A stretch of DNA of 33,467 nt. Source: Acidobacteriota bacterium. GTDB taxonomy: Bacteria > Acidobacteriota > Polarisedimenticolia > Gp22-AA2. A program made the position numbers and the translations under genes. Below, in pieces: positions 20,770 through 28,320 of this stretch. Position 1 is the stretch's first letter; each line of letters begins with the position of its first letter. The DNA lies in contig JAGYID010000026.1 of NCBI GenBank assembly GCA_018606725.1, positions 1 to 33,467 on the forward strand, given 5' to 3'. Below the pieces are notes generated by a model, which saw only the letters and a program-made list of their open reading frames with translations, made no database searches and was not told the origin of the DNA.

Positions 20770-20798
20770 AGTCTATACCGGCCCCCGGGGCCGATCAA
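20770..20798 (-). promoter_or_regulatory. Promoter of the 447-residue TPR protein, with a palindrome in the spacer
   Basis: Minus-strand TTGATC (20793-20798) and TAGACT (20770-20775) are 17 bases apart. A perfect 6-1-6 GC palindrome, GGCCCCCGGGGCC (20780-20792), fills most of the spacer and could be an operator. Confidence 0.55.
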
Positions 20799-20823
20799 GG
20801 CACCGCCTTCGGGGCGCGAGCTC

Positions 20824-21309
20824 TCAGGAGGCGCGCCGTCGGGCGGCGCGCCGACCGGAGCGGACCCGGGATGCGCCGTTGCGCGACCGGCGGATCCACC
20901 CCACGCCGGCGTGGGCGGCGAACAGCAGGACAAACAGTCCCCCGGTGACGAGATGGATGATCACCAGCGTCCGTCGAACCGTCGTCCCGGTCACCACCTG
21001 GATCAGGTACCCCGATGCGATCATCGGCAGCGCCGGCAGCACCGTCATCGCCCCAGAAGAGCGCGCCGGGTGGGGTGCCTTGTCCCGGTATCCCTCGATG
21101 ACGTGGCCGCGCGCGATCAGCCCGAGCGCGAACACCAGAATCGGTCCCGCCAGGACGTGCAACGCCAGCATCTGCGGCTGCCAGGGATGATGCAGCGCCG
21201 AGAACGGGTCGCTCCCCTGCATCACGGACTTCATCCAGAAATAGACGACGCCCGAGGCGGCCGTCAGCCACGTGCCGGCGTGCAGCAGGGCCGCCTCGGC
21301 GCGGCTCAT
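20824..21309 (-). CDS. Four-helix membrane protein, cytochrome b-like, of the flavin redox operon
   Basis: This 161-residue integral membrane protein has four predicted helices (about 8-26, 46-66, 88-107 and 115-135). Histidines in helix 1 (His10), helix 2 (His51) and helix 4 (His119, His133) are spaced as expected for two b-type hemes. The loop after helix 1 reads DPFSALHHPWQP. The layout resembles the cytochrome b561/DUF4405-like proteins found next to FMN-binding-domain proteins; family membership is from memory, not search. It would pass electrons across the membrane to the flavoprotein encoded just before it (ATGA overlap at 21306-21309). The tail after helix 4 is strongly basic, so the C-terminus should be cytoplasmic. 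Confidence 0.75.
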   Translation of the reverse strand: MSRAEAALLHAGTWLTAASGVVYFWMKSVMQGSDPFSALHHPWQPQMLALHVLAGPILVFALGLIARGHVIEGYRDKAPHPARSSGAMTVLPALPMIASGYLIQVVTGTTVRRTLVIIHLVTGGLFVLLFAAHAGVGWIRRSRNGASRVRSGRRAARRRAS

Positions 21310-21944
21310 GGTGTGCGCGCCGGCCCCGGTCCCGATCCGGGAGAGCCCGCCGGGCCGGCGCCCGCCGGCATCGGGGTCGCGGCGGCGCCCGCGGGCTCGA
21401 CCGCGGCGACGAACAGTCGATGCAGGGCCAGGACGCGCCGCGCCGCCTGGGTCACCGCGCGGGCCGACAGCGTCGCGCCGGTCAGCGTGCGAATGCCCCG
21501 GCCGAGCGCCAGGTCGTCGTCCAGCCGGCGCCCGGGGAACTGCTCCCGCCAGCGATCCTTCGGGAAGTAATCGTCCGGCTCGTCGAACGACAGGATGTCG
21601 ATGCGCCGGATCCGATCATCGGGCCCGATGACGATCATGACCGACTCCGGCAGCGTGCGGACCAGGTGCGTGTCGAAGTAGGCATACCCCAGGATCGCCC
21701 CGTTCGCCGAGGCGCCGGTGGAGGCGACGTAATACGTCACGACGCGGCTGTCGACCGGCACCTCCGCCAGCGCGGCGGCGCGCCGCACTTGATCCGGATC
21801 GAGATACAGCGTCCGCCGCTCCACCGCCGCCGGCGGGGGGAACGCCGCCCGCAGCGCCTGTTGTTGATCCATGAGAACCCGGGCCGTGGCCGGCGCCGGC
21901 GGCAGCGCCAGGAGGACCGCGATCATGCAGGTCCGGCGGCGCAT
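21306..21944 (-). CDS. FMN-binding-domain protein with covalent flavinylation motif
   Basis: This is a 212-residue exported protein with a signal peptide (about 1-22). It carries a single FMN-bind domain (about 80-175) like the soluble parts of NqrC and RnfG. The flavinylation motif LTGATLS places the predicted FMN-carrying threonine at residue 158. A DEPDDYFPKDRW segment before it and GRGIRTLTGATLSARAV match the family pattern. The C-terminal 35 residues are Ala/Gly/Pro-rich. The flavin would be attached by the ApbE encoded two genes upstream. Its ATG at 21944 shares one base with the porin stop, and its stop overlaps the cytochrome-like gene as ATGA. Confidence 0.88.
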   Translation of the reverse strand: MRRRTCMIAVLLALPPAPATARVLMDQQQALRAAFPPPAAVERRTLYLDPDQVRRAAALAEVPVDSRVVTYYVASTGASANGAILGYAYFDTHLVRTLPESVMIVIGPDDRIRRIDILSFDEPDDYFPKDRWREQFPGRRLDDDLALGRGIRTLTGATLSARAVTQAARRVLALHRLFVAAVEPAGAAATPMPAGAGPAGSPGSGPGPARTP

Positions 21945-23383
21945 CAGAACAGGTAGCCGAGCGCGAAGTTGAAGCGATCGACGCCCGTGCCGGCGGTATT
22001 GCCGAAATCCTGGAAATCGAACTTCAGGGCGATGGCCGGGATCGGTTTCCAGGAGATCCCCAGCGTGCGCACTGTCCTGTCGTTGGCGCGGTCGGCGGCC
22101 GGCGAACCGGCTTCGGTCTCCTTCTGGGTGTCGAGCGACTCGAAACGGGCGAACGGGCTCAGTTCGCTGCCCGCGCCCCTGCGCCGCGCCAGGAGGTTGT
22201 AGCCGACCTCGGCGTAGTAACCGACGGCGACCGAGCCGACGGCCTCTACGACCGATTGGCTGACCGCGGCGGCCTCGTCGAGCGTGCCCTGCGCATACAG
22301 GGCGCGCAGATGCAGACCGCGCCAGTTCCATTGCCCATGGACGTCCCAGAGGGTCGTCCGGGCACCCCCGAGCGCCGGATCGGCCTGCCCGCTGTCGCCG
22401 GTCCAGGCCGAGGCGCCCAGGAGCAGGCCGATGACCGGGGTGACGTCGAGCCGCCCGGTCAGGGCGAAGTCGGCCGCCGTCACCTCGGCTCCCTCCTGCC
22501 GCCCTCCACGGATCCACCCGGCGCCGCTGAATCCGGAGGCATCGAGGCCGGTGACCAGGTAGGCGCGCCAGGAGAGGCGCCGCGTCTCGCCGTAGATGCC
22601 GCCGCCCAGCTCGCGCCAGGTGGTCGGGATGATGAAGCGCTCGACCTCGGGGCGGGTGGCGCCGAGGAAGATCGGCGGCTCGTGAAGCTCGTTGATGAAC
22701 CCGAGCGGCACCAGCACCAGCCCGCCGCGCACCCCGAGCGCCTTGGTGGCCCGGTAGTCGATGTACGCGAACTCCACGGCGACCTCGCCGGGCTCCCCGT
22801 CCCCGGCCACCGCGTGCTCGAATTCGATCTCGGAGTTGAACACGAAGCGGTCGTCGAATTTGTAGCCGAAGTAGAGCACCGCCCGCAGGAAATCGGCGCG
22901 ATCGGTCGCGAAGTCGGGATCGACGGCGGACGAGCGCGAGCCGTCGTCGGCCGTCTGATTGAAGTTCTGGTACAGCAGCTCGCCGTAGCCGCCGATCGAG
23001 ACGCCCGGTTTCGCCGCGTAGACCTTCGAGGCCGCCGGACCGAAGCCGAGCGCGGAGCCCCCGGCCGGCGGTCCGGCCGCCGCCCCGAGCCTCAGTCTCT
23101 CCACCTCCGCGGACAGCGCGTCGATTTTCGCTTCCAGCCCGGCGACGGCCTGCGCCGGCCCCGACGGGACCGGCCCGCCGGCCCGCAGCGCCGCGAGCTC
23201 CGCGCGCAGCGCCGCGATCTGGGCCTCGAGGACTGCCAGGCGCTGCTCCATCGATCGGTCGGATGTCTCGGCGGCGCTGGCGGCGGCCGGCGCCGCGACG
23301 AGGAACACGGCGGCGAGAACCGCCGCGAGCGCCCGGGCGGCGATCCCCCGCGTCAGGCTGTTCCCCGGTTCGATGCGACTCAT
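21944..23383 (-). CDS. Outer-membrane porin with N-terminal coiled coil
   Basis: This 479-residue protein has a signal peptide (about 1-38, ending SAAE). A heptad-rich coiled coil follows (about 43-110, MEQRLAVLEAQIAALRAELAAL and GLEAKIDALSAEVERL), then a beta-barrel of about 330 residues ending in a terminal phenylalanine (FALGYLF), the usual signal for barrel assembly. Parts such as VFNSEIEFEHA and RGGLVLVPLGFINELHEPP resemble phosphate-selective porin O/P-like proteins. The coiled coil would lie in the periplasm and could trimerise the porin or bind the wall. Its start overlaps the apbE stop as ATGA (23380-23383). It may admit or release the substrate of the redox module. Confidence 0.83.
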   Translation of the reverse strand: MSRIEPGNSLTRGIAARALAAVLAAVFLVAAPAAASAAETSDRSMEQRLAVLEAQIAALRAELAALRAGGPVPSGPAQAVAGLEAKIDALSAEVERLRLGAAAGPPAGGSALGFGPAASKVYAAKPGVSIGGYGELLYQNFNQTADDGSRSSAVDPDFATDRADFLRAVLYFGYKFDDRFVFNSEIEFEHAVAGDGEPGEVAVEFAYIDYRATKALGVRGGLVLVPLGFINELHEPPIFLGATRPEVERFIIPTTWRELGGGIYGETRRLSWRAYLVTGLDASGFSGAGWIRGGRQEGAEVTAADFALTGRLDVTPVIGLLLGASAWTGDSGQADPALGGARTTLWDVHGQWNWRGLHLRALYAQGTLDEAAAVSQSVVEAVGSVAVGYYAEVGYNLLARRRGAGSELSPFARFESLDTQKETEAGSPAADRANDRTVRTLGISWKPIPAIALKFDFQDFGNTAGTGVDRFNFALGYLF

Positions 23384-24489
23384 GGTGTCCTCCCTTCGGC
23401 GGCCGGGCCGCCCTCCGAAAACGCCGGAAAGTTCCGGCTCAACCGGCGCACCGCGGTCCCGTCCGCGGCGGGCCACTGATACAGGACCCCGATGCCATGC
23501 TGCTCCGCCCAGGGGAGCCCCCTGTCAGGTCCCATGACGAAGAGCGCCGTCGACAGGGCGTCGGCGGCGGTGGCGTCCGGGGCCAGCACGGTGACCGTCC
23601 CCGCGTATCCGGCCGGCGCGCCGCGGGCCGGATCGAGGATGTGCCCCAGGCCGTCCGGGCCACTGCGTTCGCCGTTCCCCGAGCTCGCCAGAGACGAGCC
23701 GCGTAGGACAATCCACAAGGCGGCGCTGTCGCGGTCACCGGGGCCGGCGATGCCGACCGGCCAGGCGCCGCCCGGGCCGGAACCGGTTGCCAGGACCTGA
23801 CCGCCGAAGTCCAGCAGCGCCGCGCGAATGGCGCGCTCACCGAGGACCCGGGCGGCGGCGTCCAGGGCGATCCCCTTGCCGATCCCGCCGAGGTCGATGC
23901 CAACCCCGGGGGCATCGAACCGGATGGAGCGGGTGAGGGGATCCAGATGAAGATGCTGCCAGCCGACGGGCCCGTCGTTTGGTCGGTCCGCAGGCGCGGC
24001 GGCGCCGGAGCCGGCGAGGCCCTGGCGCGCCGGCTCCAGGCGCCCCTCATCGCCGCGCAGCCCGAAGCGCCTGACCAGCGGTTCGACGGTGGGATCGAAC
24101 GCGCCTCCCGTCATTTCAGCCCAGTGCCGCGCGGCGCTCACCGCGACGAACAGATCGTCCGAGCAACGCACCGTGCCATCGGCCGCCGCCCGGTTGAGGC
24201 GCGACAGCTCGCTGTCGGAATCCCAGTTGCTCAGCACCCGCTCGAGACGCGCCACCTCGGCGAAGGCCTGATCGAAGACCTCATCCGCGACGGCGCCGGG
24301 GAGCGTCACCACCAGCCGCGTGCCCATCAGGAAACGTGCCCGGGTGGTCGTCGGGGCGGCGAGGCTCGGAGCCGGCGTGGCCGTGACGGCCCGGGGCGCC
24401 GCGCCTGCCGTCACCATGGCTTTCGCCGCGGCGAGCGCGGTCAGCGCAACGAGTCCGGCCAACAGTGCGGCTGCGGAGCGTTCGCGCAT
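23380..24489 (-). CDS. apbE: FAD:protein FMN transferase
   Basis: This 369-residue exported enzyme splits FAD and links FMN through a phosphoester to a threonine or serine of target proteins. An N-terminal hydrophobic signal (about 5-25) is followed by the ApbE core starting RARFLMGTRLVVTLPG. FDPTVEPLVRRFG (about 131-143), VGIDLGGIGKGIALD (196-210), DFGGQVLATG, LGHILDP (Asp286) and the metal-site segment ATAADALSTALFVMG (about 307-320) are all present, so it should be active. The target is presumably the FMN-bind protein of the same operon. It is the first gene of the operon, behind a promoter with a Fur-like box. Confidence 0.95.
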   Translation of the reverse strand: MRERSAAALLAGLVALTALAAAKAMVTAGAAPRAVTATPAPSLAAPTTTRARFLMGTRLVVTLPGAVADEVFDQAFAEVARLERVLSNWDSDSELSRLNRAAADGTVRCSDDLFVAVSAARHWAEMTGGAFDPTVEPLVRRFGLRGDEGRLEPARQGLAGSGAAAPADRPNDGPVGWQHLHLDPLTRSIRFDAPGVGIDLGGIGKGIALDAAARVLGERAIRAALLDFGGQVLATGSGPGGAWPVGIAGPGDRDSAALWIVLRGSSLASSGNGERSGPDGLGHILDPARGAPAGYAGTVTVLAPDATAADALSTALFVMGPDRGLPWAEQHGIGVLYQWPAADGTAVRRLSRNFPAFSEGGPAAEGRTP

Positions 24490-24508
24490 CCGGGGATCCC
24501 CTCGAGTG

Positions 24509-24533
24509 ATTGTGATTGCGACTCAATCTCAAT
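24509..24533 (-). promoter_or_regulatory. fur box: Fur-like operator upstream of apbE
   Basis: This 25-base dyad is centred on 24521. On the plus strand it reads ATTGTG ATTGCG A CTCAAT CTCAAT, the 6-6-1-6-6 hexamer architecture of Fur sites, with only two mismatches between arms. It begins about five bases after the predicted transcription start, so a bound repressor would block initiation. The assignment to Fur rather than another Fur-family regulator is inference. Confidence 0.65.
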
Positions 24534-24544
24534 TAGACGGGCGC

Positions 24545-24574
24545 ACTCTAGCCCACGCATTCGCGCCCTGTCAA
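24545..24574 (-). promoter_or_regulatory. Promoter of the apbE-porin-FMN-bind-cytochrome operon
   Basis: A perfect minus-strand TTGACA (24569-24574) lies 18 bases from TAGAGT (24545-24550), the same -10 hexamer as rpmB. The start is expected near 24538, giving a leader of about 50 bases that contains the Fur-like dyad. Confidence 0.65.
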
Positions 24575-24642
24575 GAGCCCGCAATCACCGCCCCCTCCGG
24601 GCATGTGCCCTTCTCCTCTCGGAACGCCGTCGTTCCCGGGTG

Positions 24643-24651
24643 TGGTAGGCT
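24643..24651 (+). promoter_or_regulatory. Extended -10 element of the thioesterase gene
   Basis: The sequence TGGTAGGCT has the hexamer TAGGCT (24646-24651) with a TGn extension. No good -35 is visible. The leader would be about 40 bases, with GGAGAG just before the ATG at 24697. Confidence 0.35.
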
Positions 24652-24696
24652 GCGCCCCGCCGGGCCGCGACGCCGGCCGGCATCCGGAGAGCCACC

Positions 24697-25194
24697 ATGA
24701 ACCGCCGTCCGCCGTCGAAATCGGCGCGCGCCTCGCGCGTCGAGATGACCGAGATCGTCCTCCCTCAGGATACCAACCAGTACGGTCACGCCTGGGGGGG
24801 CCGCGTCATGGCGCTCATCGACAAGGCCGCGGCGATCGCCGCCACGCGGCACGGCCGCACGAACGTGGTGACCGCCTCGGTCGATTCCCTCACCTTCCGG
24901 GCACCGGTGCGCCAAGGACACATCCTCAAGCTCTACGCCTCGGTCAACGCCGCGTTCCGCACCTCGATGGAGGTGGGCGTCAAGGTGCTGTCCGAGGATC
25001 CACTCTCCGGGCGGCAGGCGCACTGCTGCACCGCCTACGTGACCATGGTGGCGCTCGACGCCAACGCGCAGCCGACGCCGGTGCCGCGCCTGCTCCCGGA
25101 CGGCCGCGACGCGCGCCGCCGCCAGCGTGAGGCCCTGGAACGCCGGCGGGCGAGGCTGCGGCAAAGGGAGCGCAAGGCGCGCCGTCCGGCCTGA
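24697..25194 (+). CDS. Acyl-CoA thioesterase, hotdog fold (YciA/BACH-like)
   Basis: This is a 165-residue cytoplasmic protein with one hotdog domain (about 14-130). The signature LPQDTNQYGHAWGGRVMALID (about 22-42), containing the conserved Asp/Asn and Gly-rich helix cap, and the TASVDSLTFRAPVRQGHIL strand identify the acyl-CoA hydrolase family. It would cleave acyl-CoA to free acid and CoA; chain length cannot be predicted. The last 30 residues are a very basic Arg-rich helix, unusual for the family, and may bind nucleic acid or membrane. The histidine kinase gene follows after 87 bases. Confidence 0.88.
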   Translation: MNRRPPSKSARASRVEMTEIVLPQDTNQYGHAWGGRVMALIDKAAAIAATRHGRTNVVTASVDSLTFRAPVRQGHILKLYASVNAAFRTSMEVGVKVLSEDPLSGRQAHCCTAYVTMVALDANAQPTPVPRLLPDGRDARRRQREALERRRARLRQRERKARRPA

Positions 25195-25224
25195 TTCCAC
25201 TTTCGCAACCGCGGCGGCGGCGGT

Positions 25225-25253
25225 TTGCGTCCCCTCTCCGGCCGCCTCATATT
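25225..25253 (+). promoter_or_regulatory. Weak candidate promoter of the histidine kinase gene
   Basis: TTGCGT (25225-25230) and CATATT (25248-25253) are 17 bases apart, about 30 bases before the GTG start. The match to consensus is modest. Confidence 0.3.
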
Positions 25254-25281
25254 GCCTTCCGGCGCTTCGCCCGGAGGGTTC

Positions 25282-26781
25282 GTGTCGCCCGCTGCCGTCG
25301 CATTGGAAATCCACGACCCATCCGAAGGCACCCGCCGCGTCGCGGTCGGAGCCGCGCCGTTCCGCATCGGATCGGATCCCGGCTCCGACCTGACCCTGAC
25401 CGATCCCGGGATTTTTCCCCACCACGCGCAGATCGTCCTGCTGGGCGGCGCGCACCGGCTCGTTCCGGGTCGCCCCGGACTCCAACTCCGCGTCGACGGG
25501 CGGACGGTGCCGCAGGACGGAGCCGCGCTCGCCGACGGAATGCGCATCGATCTGGCGCCGGCCTGCCCGGTGCAGATCAGGTTCCTGGCGGACGACGGGC
25601 GGGTCCCCGAACATCCGGATCGCCTGGTCACGCTCGTGGAGGTCGCGCGCACCATCACGTCATCGCTGGCGCTCGACGAAGTCCTGGATCGCGTCGTGGA
25701 GGGGGCGGTGCGGTTCTCGGGCGCGCAACGGGGGTACCTGTTCCTGCGCGAGGGCGATTCCCTCGTGCCCTGGCGCTCCGGTCGCGAGAACGGACCGATT
25801 ATTGAGGTCAGCCTGTCGGTCGCCGAGGAGGTGGCTCGCACCGGGATGCCGGTCTACCGCGACCGGCTCGGCGGCGAATCGGGGGTTTCGCTCACCGCCA
25901 GCATCGTCCGCCTCCGCCTGCAGGCGATCCTCTGCCTGCCTCTGGCGGTGCGCCAGGACGTGATCGGCGTCGTCTACCTGGACAGCCGCCGTCCCCTGCC
26001 CCAGCACCAGCCCGACCTGCCGCTCCTCGAAGCTCTCGCCGGCCTCGCGGCCGTGGCGATCCAGAACACCAGGCTGGTCGAGGATCGGGTACGCACCGAG
26101 CGCACCCTGGTCATGGGGCGCATGGCGCGCGCCATCGTGCATGACTTGCGGAGTCCACTGGCGGGCGTCCGCGGTCTGGCGGACCTGCTGCGCGAGCGCG
26201 CCGCGGAGGGCGACCCGGCGCGGCAGCACCTGGGCACCATCATCAGCGAGATCGACCGCTTGACCGCCCTGATCGGCGATCTGCTGCAGTTCTCGACCGA
26301 GGCGCCGGCCCTGGTGCGCGCCCGCATCGGGCTCGCCGACCTGGTGCGTCAGACTCTCGAGCCGCTCGCTCCGCGCCTCGCCGCCGCCGGCATCACTCTG
26401 ACAACGGAGCTCGACGGGACGGCCCGCGCCTCGGTCGACGGGCAGCGCATGCTGCGCTTGCTTCACAATCTCGTCGCCAACGCCATCGAGTCGATGCCCG
26501 GGGGCGGCACGCTCACGCTGCGCGTCGCCCGGGCCGCTGGCGGCTGGCAGATGGGCGTCCGCGACACCGGCTGCGGCATGAGCGAAGAAGTCCGGCGCCG
26601 CGTCTTCGAGCCGTTCTTCTCCCACGGCAAGCCGCACGGCACCGGGCTCGGCATGTCCATCGTCCGGAAGATCGCCGAGGAGCACGGCGCCTCCATCCGC
26701 ATCGACACCGCCCCGGGCCGCGGCACCGAGGTCGTCCTGATCCTGCCAGCGGAGGAAGCGCCGGCGCGGCGGGCGCGCTGA
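25282..26781 (+). CDS. Sensor histidine kinase with FHA-like and GAF domains
   Basis: This 499-residue soluble kinase has no membrane segment. The start is set at GTG 25282, five bases after GGAGGG; an earlier TTG in frame at 25225 lacks a ribosome site. An FHA-like fold (about 5-95, FRIGSDPGSDLTLTDPG) has lost the usual serine of the phosphothreonine pocket (IFPHHAQI where SRxHAxI is expected). A GAF domain follows (about 110-270), then the phosphoacceptor His in VHDLRSPLAGVRGL and the ATPase motifs HNLVANAIESM, VRDTGCGMS and HGTGLGMSIVRKIAEEHG. No response regulator is adjacent, so its partner is unknown. Confidence 0.92.
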   Translation: MSPAAVALEIHDPSEGTRRVAVGAAPFRIGSDPGSDLTLTDPGIFPHHAQIVLLGGAHRLVPGRPGLQLRVDGRTVPQDGAALADGMRIDLAPACPVQIRFLADDGRVPEHPDRLVTLVEVARTITSSLALDEVLDRVVEGAVRFSGAQRGYLFLREGDSLVPWRSGRENGPIIEVSLSVAEEVARTGMPVYRDRLGGESGVSLTASIVRLRLQAILCLPLAVRQDVIGVVYLDSRRPLPQHQPDLPLLEALAGLAAVAIQNTRLVEDRVRTERTLVMGRMARAIVHDLRSPLAGVRGLADLLRERAAEGDPARQHLGTIISEIDRLTALIGDLLQFSTEAPALVRARIGLADLVRQTLEPLAPRLAAAGITLTTELDGTARASVDGQRMLRLLHNLVANAIESMPGGGTLTLRVARAAGGWQMGVRDTGCGMSEEVRRRVFEPFFSHGKPHGTGLGMSIVRKIAEEHGASIRIDTAPGRGTEVVLILPAEEAPARRAR

Positions 26782-26814
26782 CCGCCCCCGACCCGCCCGG
26801 CGCGTCGCGATCCG

Positions 26815-28320
26815 TCAGACCGGTTCGAGCCTGAAGCTGTCCCTGGACAGCGACGGGTCGGCCAGCACGCGCAGGCCGTCCGGGCCGGGGTCGCCCGTCG
26901 CGGGCGCGGCGCGCTGGACCTCGAGCAACGCCGCGACATCCGGGTGTACCCGCACCGAGAACCGGACGCCGGGCGGCGCCCCCTCCCGCCGCAGGGCCCG
27001 CCGAACCTCGAAACACACCGTCTCGGGGGACTTGACGCGCCCGGAGCCGCCGCAGTCCGGACAGGGCCGGCAGAGGATCCGCTCCAGGCTGCGCTTGGTC
27101 CGCTGGCGGGTGATCTCCACCAGCCCGAATGGGCTGATCGGCTGGATGCGCGACTTCGAACGGTCGCGCCGCATCTCCTGCTCCAGCGCCCGGACCACCT
27201 CTTCGCGGCTGGCCGTCTCCGTCATGTCGATGAAATCGATGACGATGATCCCGCCCAGATCGCGCAGGCGTATCTGCCGGACGATCTCCCGGACCGCCTC
27301 GAGATTGGTCGTGAGAATCGTCTCCTCGAGGCGCCGGGTGCCGACGTACTTGCCGGTATTCACATCGATGGCGACCAGCGCCTCGGTCTGATTGATGACG
27401 ATCGAGCCGCCGGATTTCAGCCAGAGGCGGGGGCGCAGCGCCTTCTCGATCTGCGCCTCGATCCCGTGGGCCTCGAAGATCGGGGCGTGCCCCTCGTACA
27501 GCCCGAACCTGGATCGCATCGCCGGGTGGACGCGATCCACGAACGCCAGCGCCTCATCCAGCGCCCGGCGCGAGTCGACCAGCACCCGCTCGACCTCGTC
27601 GTTGAGAACATCGCGCAGGACCCGGCCGAGCGCGCCCACCTCCTGGTAGAGCAGGGCCGGCGCGGCCTTCTCGGCGGCGCGGGAGCGGATCTCCTCCCAG
27701 GTCGCGCCGAGCTGGCGGGCATCGGCGACGAACTCGTCCGGGGCCCGCCCGGCGCCGACCGTGCGGGCGATGCAGCCGCCCCCCAGGCCGAGCCCGTCCA
27801 GGGCGCCTGCCGCGACCTCCCGCAACCGATCCCGCTCCACCGCATCCTCGATCTTGCGCGACACCCCGACGTGCGCGACCCCGGGCAGGTAAACGAGAAA
27901 GCGGCCGGCGAGCGAGATCTGCGTGGTGACCCGCGCGCCCTTGTGAGCGACCGGGTCCTTGGTCACCTGCACGACGATCTCCTGCCCCTCGGTCAGGAGA
28001 TCCTCGATGCGCGGCGGCGGAGCCGCGGGCTCGGGCAGAGCGGCGGGGTCCGGAGGCGCTTCGGGGCTCTGCGCGGGCAGCTCGTCGTCCCAGGCTCTAC
28101 CGACGACGTCCTCGACGTACAGAAAGGCGTCGCGATCCAGACCGATGTTGACGAACGCCGAGTTCATCCCCGGCAGGACGCTCGACACGCGCCCCTTGTA
28201 GACGTTGCCCATCGTGCCGCGGTCCGCCGGGCGCTCGACGAACAATTCGGTGACCAGCTCGTTCTCGAGGAGGGCGATGCGGGTCTCGGCCGTGACGCTG
28301 TCGACCAGGATCTCGCGCAT
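26815..28320 (-). CDS. rng: Ribonuclease G/E family endoribonuclease
   Basis: This 501-residue Rne/Rng-type enzyme processes rRNA and turns over mRNA by 5'-end-sensed cleavage in AU-rich regions. The S1 domain (about 38-145, starting NVYKGRVSSVLPGMNSAFVNIG) is interrupted by a Pro/Glu/Ala-rich insert around residues 75-105. The catalytic DNase-I-like core has VAIDVNTGKYVG and IIVIDFIDM, the two metal-binding aspartate motifs, and CRPCPDCGGSG, the zinc-link CxxC. The C-terminal unstructured scaffold of RNase E is absent, so it is RNase G-like. Its ATG at 28320 directly abuts the rodA stop, making it the last gene of the elongation operon. Confidence 0.95.
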   Translation of the reverse strand: MREILVDSVTAETRIALLENELVTELFVERPADRGTMGNVYKGRVSSVLPGMNSAFVNIGLDRDAFLYVEDVVGRAWDDELPAQSPEAPPDPAALPEPAAPPPRIEDLLTEGQEIVVQVTKDPVAHKGARVTTQISLAGRFLVYLPGVAHVGVSRKIEDAVERDRLREVAAGALDGLGLGGGCIARTVGAGRAPDEFVADARQLGATWEEIRSRAAEKAAPALLYQEVGALGRVLRDVLNDEVERVLVDSRRALDEALAFVDRVHPAMRSRFGLYEGHAPIFEAHGIEAQIEKALRPRLWLKSGGSIVINQTEALVAIDVNTGKYVGTRRLEETILTTNLEAVREIVRQIRLRDLGGIIVIDFIDMTETASREEVVRALEQEMRRDRSKSRIQPISPFGLVEITRQRTKRSLERILCRPCPDCGGSGRVKSPETVCFEVRRALRREGAPPGVRFSVRVHPDVAALLEVQRAAPATGDPGPDGLRVLADPSLSRDSFRLEPV

